Shown here in pieces: positions 25,414 through 36,096 of a stretch of 64,000 nt of DNA; the first letter of the stretch is position 1, and the number at the start of each line of letters is the position of its first letter. The position numbers and the translations under genes are program-made. Origin of the DNA: Actinoplanes sandaracinus (GTDB lineage: Bacteria > Actinomycetota > Actinomycetes > Mycobacteriales > Micromonosporaceae); contig NZ_JASCTH010000017.1 in the NCBI RefSeq assembly GCF_030009775.1, forward strand, positions 169,951 through 233,950, in the 5' to 3' direction. Below the pieces are notes generated by a model. The model made no database searches. It was given only the letters and a program-made list of their open reading frames with translations, and had not been told where the DNA came from.

Positions 25414-26058
25414 GTGGCCGACCGTGTGCCGCTTGATTTCGACCCGCCGGTTCGTCAGATCAGAGCGCTGCTGCTGGGAGTCGACGACCGTGACCTCCCC
25501 GCGTCGACCCCCTGTCCGGGGTGGCCGGTCGCGGCCCTGCTCGATCATCTGATGGGCCTGTCCCTCGCCTTCGCCATGACCGCCCGCAAACGCGCCGGCG
25601 CACCCGGCACCGGCGGCCCGCCACCCGAGCCCTCCGCCGCGCACCTGTCGCCGCATTGGCGCAGCCGGCTCCCGGTGCTCCTGGCCGACCTCAGCATCGC
25701 CTGGAAAGACCCGGCCGCCTGGACCGGCACGGCACAGGCCGGCGGCGTCACCATGCCGGCCGCCGCGATGGGTGCCGTCGCGATGAACGAGCTGGTCATG
25801 CACGGGTGGGATCTGGCCCGTGCGACCGGTCAGGACTATGCGGCCGATCCCCGGGCTCTGGAGGTGCTGGTCGAGTTCCTCGGTCAGGGCCCCTCCGAGG
25901 GCACGCCCGGCCTGTTCGGCCCCCGAGTGCTGACCGATCCGGCTTCCGAGGATCTCCTGACTCGCGCCCTCGGCCTGGCCGGCCGTGATCCGGCCTGGCG
26001 ACCACCCCGCCGGCGCCCTGTCTCGTCCACATCGCGCAGTCGCCCCACCGGCGGCTGA
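25414..26058 (+). CDS. TIGR03086-type metal-binding protein (DinB/maleylpyruvate isomerase fold)
   Basis: A 214-residue protein with a GTG start after a strong AAGGAGGAGG. Conserved features are STPCPGWPVAALLDHLMG near the N-terminus and NELVMHGWDLARATGQ in the middle; the His residues form the metal site of the DinB_2/mycothiol-dependent isomerase fold. Related proteins use mycothiol as cofactor, but the reaction here is unknown. The C-terminal 20 residues are basic and disordered. Confidence 0.8.
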   Translation: MADRVPLDFDPPVRQIRALLLGVDDRDLPASTPCPGWPVAALLDHLMGLSLAFAMTARKRAGAPGTGGPPPEPSAAHLSPHWRSRLPVLLADLSIAWKDPAAWTGTAQAGGVTMPAAAMGAVAMNELVMHGWDLARATGQDYAADPRALEVLVEFLGQGPSEGTPGLFGPRVLTDPASEDLLTRALGLAGRDPAWRPPRRRPVSSTSRSRPTGG

Positions 26059-26086
26059 CTCCCCGCCGGTCTCGCCGAGAACGGCC

Positions 26087-26174
26087 GTGACGGCCCCCGG
26101 CCGTGACGGCCCCCGGCCGTGACGGCCCACGGCCGCGACGGCCCCCGGCCGTGACGGCCCACGGCCGCGACGGC
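26087..26174. repeat. 16-bp tandem repeat, about 6 copies
   Basis: The unit GTGACGGCCCCCGGCC, with variants GCGACGG and CCCACGG, recurs exactly every 16 bp from 26087 (26087, 26103, 26119, 26135, 26151, 26167). It lies between the ends of the convergent TIGR03086 and penicillin-binding protein genes. Each unit is itself partly self-complementary (GGCCGTGACGGCC), so the array could form hairpins. Confidence 0.8.
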
Positions 26175-26192
26175 TACAGCGAGCAGCCGCGG

Positions 26193-28355
26193 CTACCAGA
26201 CGTACTTGTCGGAAGGGGGTTTGAAGTCCTCCTCCGGTTCGCCCTTGAGGGCGTCCCGCAGCGTCTGAGCGACCGTGTACTTCGACATCGTCGACCGCCC
26301 CTCACCCACCAGATGTTCGGGGTTGTCCGGGTCGGCGACGAAGGCCGCCGCCGCCAGCTGTGGGGTGTACCCACTGAACCACGCGGTCTTGTTGCCGTCG
26401 GTGGTGCCGCTCTTACCGGCGACCGGGCGGCCCAGCGTGCCGTACACCATCTCGGAGGTCCCCCAGCCGCCGCAGCTGCCGCGGGCGGAGCCGTAACCGG
26501 TGACGCAGCGGGCCGCGTCGGTGGCCGCGCGGGCCACGTTGACCTTGACGGCTTGGCGGCAGCGGGGTGCGGTGACCAGCTCGTCCTGGTGGAGGGCGTG
26601 TGTCCCGTCGGGGTTGCGGATGGACTCGACCGGCGTCGGTTCGCAGTAACGGCCTTCCGCGGCGAGGGTGGCGAAGACGTTGGCCATCTCGACGGGGGTG
26701 GCGTCGCTGACGCCGAGGGTGAAGGCGCCCCACCCGGAGGCGTGTTCCTTGGTGGCGAGCGTCCGGTCGACTTCGGTGCGCCATCGCAGGCCGAGCCGTT
26801 CCGCCATCTCGACCGCCTTCTCCGCGCCGACCCGCTGTTCGAGTTGCACGAAGTAGGTGTTGACCGATTTGCCGAAGCCGCTCCACATGTTCTGGTTACC
26901 GGTCATCGATCCGTTGGAATTCTTCGGGCACCAGTGGATGCCGCACGTGGCGGGCCCGGGCGCGGTGATGTAGCGGGAGACGAACCGTTGCGGCGAGTAG
27001 AACGTGGTCGACAGCGGCAGCCCGGCTTCCAGCGCGGCGAGCAGAGTGAAGATCTTGAAGGTGGATCCGGCCTGGTAACCGGCCATGTCTCCGCCGCCGA
27101 GCAGGGGGTTGACCGTGTTCGGGTAGTTGCCTTTCACGTCGTCGTCCTGCCGCCAGTCGCTGTGCCGGCCGTTGCGTTCCTGGTCGAGCGAGTACCGCCG
27201 GTTGACCGCCATGCTGAGGATCCGCCCGGTGCCGGGTTGCACGACCACCTGTCCGTGGGCGATGGTGCTGCCGCGTTTCTCCTTCTCCAGGACGTGGCCC
27301 ATCGCGTACCGCTGGATCTTGGGGTCGATGGAGGTGACCACCCGGTATCCGCCGCGGCGCAGATTCTCCTCGCGTTCCTGCGGGGTCCGGCCGAAGGCCG
27401 GCTGTTCGCGCCACCAGCTCTTGAAGTAGTCGCAGAAGAAGCCCCAGTCGTTGTGCTGGTCGGCGACGGAGACGCAGTCGTTCGGCGGGGTGCTCAGCTT
27501 CAGCTTGATCTTGGATTTCCGGGCGGTGGCGGCCTGTTCCTCGGTGATCGCGTCGATCTTGAGCATCTGGTCGATCACGTAGTTGCGGCGATCCAGGGCG
27601 GCGGTCTGGTTCTTGGTCGCCGGGTCGTACGCGGACGGCGCCTTGACCAGCCCGGCGAGCAGCGCCGCCTCGGTGAGGGTGAGGTCGCGGGGCGCCTTGG
27701 AGAAGAAGACCTGGGAGGCCGCGAAGATGCCGTAGGCGCGATGCCCGTAATAGGCGGCGTTCAGGTAGCGCTCGAGGATCTCCTCCTTGCTGAGCCGCTG
27801 CTCCACCTCGATGGCGAGCCGCATCTCCCGCAGTTTGCGGGTGGCGGTCTGTTCGGTGGCTTCGAGCGCTTCCCGGGGGGTGCGGGCGCTGTCGCGCAGC
27901 GCCATCCGGACGTACTGCATGGTCAGCGTGGACGCGCCCTGGGAGACGCCGCCGGCCTTCTGGTTGGCGACGAAGGCGCGGGCCACGCCTTTGGCGTCGA
28001 CGCCGTTGTGCTCGTAGAAGCGGGAGTCCTCGGACGCCACGATCGCCTTGGTCATGTACGGCGACATGTCCTGGAGGTCGACGTGTTTGCGGTGTTCCTC
28101 GTAGAACATCGTGAGCAGGGTCTTGCCGTCGCCGGCGTAGACGTAGGTGGTCTGCGCGGGCGGTGTCTCGGTGAGTTGTTCCGGCATGTTCTCCAGGGCT
28201 TCGGTACCGGCCTTGACCCCCATCCCGGCCAGCGCGGCGAGGGGGTAGGAGAGGCCGGCGATGATCAGGCCCGAGATGAGCCCGGCTCGGATCAGGAGGG
28301 CGACTCTTCCGGCTACGGTGAGGCGTCGGCTCGTCACCTTCTGAAGGTATGACAA
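26193..28355 (-). CDS. Class A penicillin-binding protein (transglycosylase/transpeptidase)
   Basis: A 720-residue bifunctional peptidoglycan synthase. A transmembrane segment (about 17-45) is followed by a GT51 glycosyltransferase domain with EDSRFYEHNGVD, QGASTLTMQYVR and RYLNAAYYG. The penicillin-binding domain has the active Ser in AGSTFK, SVN in GKSVNTYF and KSGTT. It polymerises and cross-links cell wall outside the membrane. Length and layout match actinobacterial PonA-type proteins, but it lacks the long Pro-rich tail some have. Confidence 0.9.
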   Translation of the reverse strand: MSYLQKVTSRRLTVAGRVALLIRAGLISGLIIAGLSYPLAALAGMGVKAGTEALENMPEQLTETPPAQTTYVYAGDGKTLLTMFYEEHRKHVDLQDMSPYMTKAIVASEDSRFYEHNGVDAKGVARAFVANQKAGGVSQGASTLTMQYVRMALRDSARTPREALEATEQTATRKLREMRLAIEVEQRLSKEEILERYLNAAYYGHRAYGIFAASQVFFSKAPRDLTLTEAALLAGLVKAPSAYDPATKNQTAALDRRNYVIDQMLKIDAITEEQAATARKSKIKLKLSTPPNDCVSVADQHNDWGFFCDYFKSWWREQPAFGRTPQEREENLRRGGYRVVTSIDPKIQRYAMGHVLEKEKRGSTIAHGQVVVQPGTGRILSMAVNRRYSLDQERNGRHSDWRQDDDVKGNYPNTVNPLLGGGDMAGYQAGSTFKIFTLLAALEAGLPLSTTFYSPQRFVSRYITAPGPATCGIHWCPKNSNGSMTGNQNMWSGFGKSVNTYFVQLEQRVGAEKAVEMAERLGLRWRTEVDRTLATKEHASGWGAFTLGVSDATPVEMANVFATLAAEGRYCEPTPVESIRNPDGTHALHQDELVTAPRCRQAVKVNVARAATDAARCVTGYGSARGSCGGWGTSEMVYGTLGRPVAGKSGTTDGNKTAWFSGYTPQLAAAAFVADPDNPEHLVGEGRSTMSKYTVAQTLRDALKGEPEEDFKPPSDKYVW

Positions 28356-28420
28356 AGGCCCTCATGTTCGGATGGAACAGCCGAAGTCTGGCGCTCTTGG
28401 TCGTCCGGCATGCTGGGGCC

Positions 28421-29473
28421 ATGTCATACGACCTTGATCATCATGGCGACGCCGAAGTGGGAGCCGGCCTGATCGATCTCGCGGTCAACGTGCGGCACCA
28501 TGCCATGCCCGCGTGGCTGGCGGACCCGATCGCGGAGTCGTTGGGCGAGCTCTCGGCATACCCGGATGAGCGAAAGGCGACCGCGGCCGTCGCGGCCCGG
28601 CACCGCCGGGACCCGGCCGAGGTGCTGTTGACCGCCGGCGCCGCCCAGGCGTTCGTGCTGCTCGCGCAGGCGTTGCGCGGCGCCCGCCGGCCGGTCGTGG
28701 TGCATCCGCAGTTCACCGAGCCGGAGGCCGCGCTGCGTAACGCCGGTCACGAGGTGGACCGGGTGATCCTGCGGGAGGCGGACGGCTTCCGGCTCGACCC
28801 CGATCTCGTGCCCGACGACGCCGACCTGGTGTTCGTCGGCAACCCGACCAACCCGACCTCGGTGCTGCACCCGGCCGCCGACGTGGCGAAACTGGCACGT
28901 CCCGGGCGGGTGCTGGTGGTGGACGAGGCGTTCGCCGACACCACCTGGCGGCCCGGCGCGCCGGGCGAGCCGGAGTCGCTGGCCGAGCGCCGCGACCTGC
29001 CCGGTCTGGTGGTGCTGCGCAGCCTCACCAAGACCTGGGGGCTGGCCGGCCTGCGCATCGGTTACGTGCTGGGCCCGGCCGAGCTGCTGCCGCGGCTGGC
29101 GGCCGCGCGGCCGCTCTGGGCGGTCTCCACGCCGGCGCTCGCGGCGGCGACGGCCTGCGCGTCGCCGGTCGCGATCGCCGCCGAGCGGGAGATCGCCGAG
29201 CAACTCGCGGCCGAGCGCGCCCACCTGGTGGAACGGCTGCGGCGAGTGCCGAGCGTCACGGTTCCCGGCGACCCGGCGTCTGCTTTCGTGGCGATACGGC
29301 TCCCCAAAGCCGATCAGATACGCGCTGAGCTGCGCAGACGTGGCTATGCGGTGCGCCGTGGGGACACCTTCCCCGGGCTGGGGCCGGATTGGCTGCGGAT
29401 TGCGGTGCGCGACACTGCCACCACAGAACGATTCGTGCAGACTCTGAGCGAAGTGATCGAGGAGCGACCGTGA
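28421..29473 (+). CDS. cobC: CobC-like aminotransferase (threonine-phosphate decarboxylase type)
   Basis: A 350-residue PLP enzyme of fold type I related to histidinol-phosphate aminotransferase. Visible features are GNPTNPTSVLHP, VVDEAFADTTW and the Schiff-base Lys in RSLTKTWGLAGLRIGY. Its position at the head of cobT and cysG identifies it with CobC/Rv2231c-type enzymes that supply the aminopropanol arm of cobalamin. The ATG at 28421 fits the homology start. The stop overlaps the cobT GTG by 4 bp. Confidence 0.83.
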   Translation: MSYDLDHHGDAEVGAGLIDLAVNVRHHAMPAWLADPIAESLGELSAYPDERKATAAVAARHRRDPAEVLLTAGAAQAFVLLAQALRGARRPVVVHPQFTEPEAALRNAGHEVDRVILREADGFRLDPDLVPDDADLVFVGNPTNPTSVLHPAADVAKLARPGRVLVVDEAFADTTWRPGAPGEPESLAERRDLPGLVVLRSLTKTWGLAGLRIGYVLGPAELLPRLAAARPLWAVSTPALAAATACASPVAIAAEREIAEQLAAERAHLVERLRRVPSVTVPGDPASAFVAIRLPKADQIRAELRRRGYAVRRGDTFPGLGPDWLRIAVRDTATTERFVQTLSEVIEERP

Positions 29474-30522
29474 CGCTGGAGACCACCCTGGCGGCCATCC
29501 GGCCAGCCGACGACGAGGCGATGACCGCCGCCCGTGAACTGCAGGCCCGGCTCACCAAGCCGGCCGGTTCGCTGGGCGCGCTGGAGGAGTTGTCGGTGCG
29601 CCTGGCCGGCCTGGCCGGAGTGTGCCCGCCGCCGCTGCCCGAGCCGGCCACGGTCGCGGTCTTCGCCGGCGACCACGGCGTGCACGCCCAGGGGGTGAGC
29701 CCGTGGCCGCAGGAGGTCACCGCCCAGATGGTGGCGAACTTCGTGGCCGGCGGCGCCGTGGTGAACGCGTTCGCCCGCCAGACCGGCGCCGATGTGATGG
29801 TGGTGGACGTCGGGGTGGCGATCCCGCTGCACGGCGGGCCGAACCTGCTGGACGCGAACGTGCGCCGCGGCACCCGGGACATGACGATCGGCCCGGCGCT
29901 GACCCGCGAGGAGGCGCGGGCCGCGGTCGAGGTCGGCATCCGGGTCGCCGGCGCGCTGGTCGACCAGGGCGCGAAAGCGCTGCTCACCGGTGACATGGGC
30001 ATCGCCAACACGACTCCGGCGGCCGCGCTGATCGCTGCTTTCACCGGCGTGTCCGCCGATGTCGCGACCGGTCGAGGCACCGGCATCGACGACGCGACCC
30101 TGACTCACAAGATCTCGGTGGTGGCGTCCGCCCTGGAGCGGCACCGGCCCGACCCGGCCGACCCGCTGGGTGTGCTCGCCGCGGTCGGCGGCCTCGAACA
30201 CGCCGCGCTGACCGGTTTCATCCTCGGCGCCGCCGCGCGCCGGGTGCCGGTGATCGTCGACGGCGTGATCGCCACGTCGGCCGCCGTCGCCGCCGCGGCG
30301 TTCGCCTCCGACGCGGTGGCCGCGATGGTCGCCGGGCACCGGTCCGCCGAGCCGGGCGCGAGTGTCGCGCTCGCCCACCTCGGCCTGGAGCCGCTGCTCG
30401 ACCTGGGCATGCGCCTCGGCGAGGGTAGCGGCGCGGTGCTGGCCCTGCCCGTCGTGCAGGCCGCGGTGCGGGTGCTGCACGAGGTGGCGACGTTCGACTC
30501 GGCGGGGGTTTCGGAGAAATGA
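29470..30522 (+). CDS. cobT: Nicotinate-nucleotide:dimethylbenzimidazole phosphoribosyltransferase
   Basis: A 350-residue CobT that makes alpha-ribazole phosphate for the lower ligand of cobalamin. Signatures are LTKPAGSLGALEELSVRLAG, VFAGDHGVHAQGVSPWPQEVTAQMV split across the active site, GDMGIANTTPAAAL, and LGMRLGEGSGAVLALP with the catalytic Glu near the C-terminus. The GTG start overlaps the cobC stop, and the TGA overlaps the cysG ATG, so three genes are translationally coupled. Confidence 0.94.
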   Translation: MTLETTLAAIRPADDEAMTAARELQARLTKPAGSLGALEELSVRLAGLAGVCPPPLPEPATVAVFAGDHGVHAQGVSPWPQEVTAQMVANFVAGGAVVNAFARQTGADVMVVDVGVAIPLHGGPNLLDANVRRGTRDMTIGPALTREEARAAVEVGIRVAGALVDQGAKALLTGDMGIANTTPAAALIAAFTGVSADVATGRGTGIDDATLTHKISVVASALERHRPDPADPLGVLAAVGGLEHAALTGFILGAAARRVPVIVDGVIATSAAVAAAAFASDAVAAMVAGHRSAEPGASVALAHLGLEPLLDLGMRLGEGSGAVLALPVVQAAVRVLHEVATFDSAGVSEK

Positions 30523-31727
30523 GCATCTATCCGCTGGGGCTGCGCCTGGAAGGCCGTCGCGTGCTGGTGGTGGGCGGCGGCTCGGTCGCCACCCGCCGGG
30601 TGCCGGCGCTGATCACGGCGGGCGCCCGGGTCGAGATCGTGTCGCCCGAGCTCACCCCCACGCTCCAGGGGCACGTCGACGCCGGGCGGGCGGTCTGGAC
30701 GCCGCGGCGCTTCGCGCCCACCGACGTCGAGGGCGCATGGCTGGTCCATGTCGCGATCGACGATCCGGAGGCGGCGGCCCAGGTCAGCGTCGCGGCAGAG
30801 CAACACCGGATCTTCTGTGTACGGGCGGACGACCGGGAAGCGGCCACCGCGTGGACCCCGGCCGTCACCCGGCACGGCCAGGTGACCGTGGCGGTGACCG
30901 ACGGTGGCGACCGCCGCCGTGCGATGGCGGTGCGCGACATGGTGGCGCACGTGCTGGAGGCGACCCCGCCGGCCGCTCCGGAACTCAAGGGCGTGGCCCT
31001 GGTCGGCGCCGGCCCCGGCGACCCCGAACTGATCACGGTGAAGGGCCGGCGTCTGCTGGCCGCCGCCGACGTGGTGGTCGCCGACCGGCTGGTCCCCGGC
31101 ATGCTGCTCGGCGAATTGCGTCCCGAGGTCGAGCTGATCGACGCCGCCAAGATCCCGTACGGGCCGCAGGCCGCCCAGGAGGAGATCAACCGGATCCTGG
31201 TGGACCGGGCGACCCAGGGCAAGTTCGTGGTCCGGTTCAAGGGCGGCGACAACTTCGTCTTCGGCCGTGGCGGCGAGGAGGCACTGGCCTGTGCCGAGGC
31301 GGGCGTGCCGGTGATGGTCGTGCCCGGCGTGACCAGCTCGATCGCGGCCCCCGCGCTGGCCGGCATCCCGGTCACCCACCGTGGGGTGGCGCACGAGTTC
31401 ACGGTGATCTCCGGCCACATCCCGCCGGACCACCCCGACTCGCTGGTCGACTGGTCGGCGGTGGCCCGGCTGCGCGGCACCGTCGTGGTGCTGATGGGCC
31501 TGAAGAACCTGCCGCGGATCACCGAGCGGCTGATCGCCGAGGGCCGTTCGCCGGAGACCCCGGTAGCGGTGGTGCAGGAGGGCTCCACCGCCCATCAGCG
31601 GTCGCTGCGCAGCACGCTGGGCGCGGTCACCGGCGAGGTGGCGGCGGCCGGCATCCGCCCGCCCGCGGTGGTCGTGATCGGCGACGTGGTGGCCGTCGCC
31701 GACACCTTCACGCCCGCGGCCGGCTGA
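30519..31727 (+). CDS. cysG: Siroheme synthase-like fusion: precorrin-2 dehydrogenase plus uroporphyrinogen-III methyltransferase
   Basis: A 402-residue two-domain protein. Residues 1-150 are a CysG N-terminal Rossmann domain (VLVVGGGSVATRRV) for NAD-dependent precorrin-2 oxidation. Residues about 155-400 are the SUMT domain with VGAGPGDPELITVKG, VVRFKGGDNFVFGRGGEE and VPGVTSSIAAPALAGIPVTHRG. It makes precorrin-2 for cobalamin and siroheme. The short linker means the central CysG dimerisation domain looks reduced. A strong terminator follows. Confidence 0.9.
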   Translation: MSIYPLGLRLEGRRVLVVGGGSVATRRVPALITAGARVEIVSPELTPTLQGHVDAGRAVWTPRRFAPTDVEGAWLVHVAIDDPEAAAQVSVAAEQHRIFCVRADDREAATAWTPAVTRHGQVTVAVTDGGDRRRAMAVRDMVAHVLEATPPAAPELKGVALVGAGPGDPELITVKGRRLLAAADVVVADRLVPGMLLGELRPEVELIDAAKIPYGPQAAQEEINRILVDRATQGKFVVRFKGGDNFVFGRGGEEALACAEAGVPVMVVPGVTSSIAAPALAGIPVTHRGVAHEFTVISGHIPPDHPDSLVDWSAVARLRGTVVVLMGLKNLPRITERLIAEGRSPETPVAVVQEGSTAHQRSLRSTLGAVTGEVAAAGIRPPAVVVIGDVVAVADTFTPAAG

Positions 31728-31745
31728 CCGTACCCCCGCGAAGGA

Positions 31746-31778
31746 GAAGGCGCCGGGCGGAAACGGCCCGGCGCCTTC
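31746..31778. terminator. Bidirectional terminator between cysG and otsA
   Basis: A perfect 13-bp stem (GAAGGCGCCGGGC with its complement) and a 7-nt GGAAACG loop lie between two convergent genes. Confidence 0.85.
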
Positions 31779-31787
31779 GAGCGGAGC

Positions 31788-33212
31788 TCAGCCCTCGGTG
31801 TCGTCCGAGGGGGTGTCGTCGTTCTGGTCGACGCCCAGCTCGTCCAGGAACGTCTTGGCCCAGCGGGCCACGTCGTGGGTCCGCAGGTGCCGTTGCATGA
31901 CCCGCATCCGGCGTTTGAGCTCCGGAAGTTCGGCGCCGACCGCGCGCAGCAGCGCGTCCTTCACGCCGTCCGGGTCGTGCGGGTTGCAGAGGAACGCCTG
32001 GCGCAGCTCGGTGGCGGCGCCGGCGAACTCGCTGAGGATCAGCGCGCCACCGGTGTCGCCCCGGCAGGCGATGTACTCCTTGGCGACCAGGTTCATGCCG
32101 TCACGCAGCGGGGTCACCATCATCACGTCGGCGGCCGCGTACATCGCGGCGAGTTCCGGCTTGCCGACTGACTGGTGCAGGTAGTGCACGGCCGGCGTGC
32201 CGATGTTGCCGAACTCGCCGTTGATCCGGCCGACCTCGCGCTCGACCTTGACCCGCAGCGTCTGGTAGTGCTCGACCCGCTCCCGGCTGGGCGTGGCGAC
32301 CTGCACCATCACCGCGTCGCCGACGTTCAGTTTCCCGTCGGCCAGCAGTTCCCGGAACGCCTTGAGGCGCAGCTCGATGCCCTTGGTGTAGTCGAGCCGG
32401 TCGACGCCGAGGATCACCGTCTTCGGATCACCCAGCTCGGCCCGGATCTGCTTGGCCCGGGCCTGCACCGACGGATCGGCGGCGAGCCGCTCCATCTCGC
32501 GCGTGTCGATGCTGATCGGGAACGCGCCGGCTTTCACCTTGCGCCCGTCGACCTGGATCGACTGGCCCTCATAGCGCAGTCCGAGCAGGTGCCGGGCCAG
32601 GCGGACGAAGTTCTGCGCGGCCAGCCGCTGCTGGAAGCCGACCAGGTCGGCGCCGAGCAGGCCGCGCAGGATCTCGGCGCGGAACGGCATCTGCATGAAC
32701 AGTTCGATCGGCGGGAAGGGGATGTGCAGGAAGAACCCGATCTTCAGGTCCGGGCGCATCTCCCGGAGCATGGACGGGACCAGCTGCAACTGGTAGTCCT
32801 GCACCCAGACGGTGGCGCCTTTCTCGGCGACCTCCGCCGCGGCCTGGGCGAACCGGTGGTTGACCACGCGGTACGTCTCTCGCCAGCGCCGCTTGTAGAC
32901 GGGCGTCTCCACCGCGTCGTGGTAGAGCGGCCAGATGGTCGCGTTGGACTGACCCTCGTAGTAGCGCTCCAGCTCCTCGCCGCTGAGCGGCACCGGGTGG
33001 ATGTGAATGCCCTCGAGGTCGAACGGCTCCGGCGCCTCGCCGGTGCCGCCCGCCCACCCGATCCAGGTGCCCTGATGCTGCATCAGGACCGGATGCAGGG
33101 CTGTGACCAGGCCGCCCGGGCTGGGCCGCCACTGCTTCTCACCGTCCGGCGTAGTGACCTCGTCCACGGGCAGACGGTTGGCGACGACGACGAAGGAACT
33201 TCGTTGGGCCAC
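31788..33212 (-). CDS. otsA: Trehalose-6-phosphate synthase
   Basis: A 474-residue GT20 enzyme that joins glucose from UDP/ADP-glucose to glucose-6-phosphate. It shows VVVANRLPV, SPGGLVTAL, VWVQDYQLQLVP, the HIPFPP motif and DRLDYTKGI, then TPLRDGMNLVAKEY in the nucleotide-binding half. The tail is acidic (DQNDDTPSDD). It acts in the cytoplasm in osmo- and desiccation protection. The matching phosphatase otsB is not seen in the window. Confidence 0.95.
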   Translation of the reverse strand: MAQRSSFVVVANRLPVDEVTTPDGEKQWRPSPGGLVTALHPVLMQHQGTWIGWAGGTGEAPEPFDLEGIHIHPVPLSGEELERYYEGQSNATIWPLYHDAVETPVYKRRWRETYRVVNHRFAQAAAEVAEKGATVWVQDYQLQLVPSMLREMRPDLKIGFFLHIPFPPIELFMQMPFRAEILRGLLGADLVGFQQRLAAQNFVRLARHLLGLRYEGQSIQVDGRKVKAGAFPISIDTREMERLAADPSVQARAKQIRAELGDPKTVILGVDRLDYTKGIELRLKAFRELLADGKLNVGDAVMVQVATPSRERVEHYQTLRVKVEREVGRINGEFGNIGTPAVHYLHQSVGKPELAAMYAAADVMMVTPLRDGMNLVAKEYIACRGDTGGALILSEFAGAATELRQAFLCNPHDPDGVKDALLRAVGAELPELKRRMRVMQRHLRTHDVARWAKTFLDELGVDQNDDTPSDDTEG

Positions 33213-33314
33213 GCTGAGTACACCTCCGAGTGGTTTCTGTTCCCAGCGTGAGCCTACTGTGTGTAAGCTCTCGCTCTCTCAACCCCCTCCGGTCCAGCGG
33301 CGTATTGGACCGTG

Positions 33315-33860
33315 ATGGACCCGGTGGGGACGGGGTGCCATCCTGTGCCGGTGACCCCGCACGATGATCATTCCCAGCAGCGGCAGCCGTTGTTCTTTCC
33401 TGTGGTGATCGCCACGGTGCTGCTCACGATCATCGGCATGGTCGGCGGTTACCTGCTCTCCGAGCGGCGCTCCGGCGAGTCCGGTCGAAACGAGTCATCG
33501 GGACGCGACCTGCTTCCGGCCGGGCAGGAGTGCCTCCAGCAGACCCAGGAGATGGGCGCCAAGTTCAACGCCGTCGGCACGCTGCGCCAGGTGCTGCGGG
33601 TGCGCACCGAGAGCCGGTCGGTCGCCTGGATCTGCCAGGACGAGGTCGGGCGGCTCTTCTATCACGCGAACAAGGGCGGCGCCGACGCCCCGTGGGTGGA
33701 GAACAAGACCGCCCTGTTCCTCGCCGACGTGAACCATGAGGGCGACTACGAGTTCTGGGCCACCGCTGCCGACGGCAACGTGTTCCGGGTCAGCAACACC
33801 CGGCTGGCCGTCGAGTACACCGACGGCCGGATCGAGGAACAGAGCGCCGTCCCGGAGTGA
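33315..33860 (+). CDS. Membrane-anchored hypothetical protein
   Basis: About 181 residues with one transmembrane segment (PLFFPVVIATVLLTIIGMVGGYLL, near 30-50) and an outward C-terminal domain of about 130 residues containing one Cys pair candidate (ECLQQ and WICQDE) and beta-rich sequence. The start is uncertain: ATG 33315, or GTG 33351 just ahead of the membrane segment. It precedes ettA by 96 bp on the same strand. Family not recognised. Confidence 0.6.
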   Translation: MDPVGTGCHPVPVTPHDDHSQQRQPLFFPVVIATVLLTIIGMVGGYLLSERRSGESGRNESSGRDLLPAGQECLQQTQEMGAKFNAVGTLRQVLRVRTESRSVAWICQDEVGRLFYHANKGGADAPWVENKTALFLADVNHEGDYEFWATAADGNVFRVSNTRLAVEYTDGRIEEQSAVPE

Positions 33861-33956
33861 CGGGCGGGGTTGCCGTTCGCCCGGGGCACGGCAGGTGGAA
33901 AGATTGTCCTTTGACATCGGCACCGACAACCCACGATCTCGGAGGTAGGGCACCCC

Positions 33957-35633
<1,677 letters not shown>

Positions 35634-35645
35634 TCCGTGTGACTG

Positions 35646-36050
35646 ATGCGTTTCACCTATGACGTGTCCGTGCGCTGGTCCGACATGGACGCGTACGGGC
35701 ACGTCAACAACGCCCGGTTCCTCACTCTCTACGAGGAGGCGCGGGTGGCGATGTTCTTCGTCGGTGCCAAGGCGCACGGCCTCGGCACCTTCGAGGAGGG
35801 CATCGTGATCGCCCGGCACGAGATCGACTATCTGCGGCCGGTCGACTTCGGCGACCCCGTGCGCATCGAGATGTGGGTGTCCGAGCTGCGGGCGGCGGCG
35901 TTCACCGTCTCCTACGAGTTGTTCGACGACGGGGTGCTCGCCAGCCGGGCGAAGTCCGTCTGCGTGCCGTACAACCTGGTTCAAGGCCATCCGCGCAGGC
36001 TGTCCGAGGCCGAACGTGCCTTCCTCAAGCCGTACACCGAGGTGTCTTGA
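35646..36050 (+). CDS. Acyl-CoA thioesterase, hotdog fold (4HBT)
   Basis: A 134-residue single hotdog domain with the catalytic motif RWSDMDAYGHVNNARFL; the Asp/Glu and the HVNN loop match the YbgC/4-hydroxybenzoyl-CoA thioesterase group. It starts 12 bp after ettA and is probably in the same transcript, matching the Rv2475c position in mycobacteria. Confidence 0.88.
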   Translation: MRFTYDVSVRWSDMDAYGHVNNARFLTLYEEARVAMFFVGAKAHGLGTFEEGIVIARHEIDYLRPVDFGDPVRIEMWVSELRAAAFTVSYELFDDGVLASRAKSVCVPYNLVQGHPRRLSEAERAFLKPYTEVS

Positions 36051-36080
36051 TGCGAGATGTCCTGATGCGAGATGTCCTGA
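36048..36080 (+). repeat. 15-bp direct duplication at the thioesterase stop
   Basis: TGATGCGAGATGTCC is repeated exactly at 36048 and 36063, with the start of a third copy (TGATG) at 36078. The first unit holds the thioesterase TGA. Confidence 0.8.
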
Positions 36081-36096
36081 TGAACGTCGACCGGTC

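Noticed and set aside
26103..28352. Plus-strand open frame of 749 codons
   Set aside because: Antisense of the class A penicillin-binding protein; no motifs.
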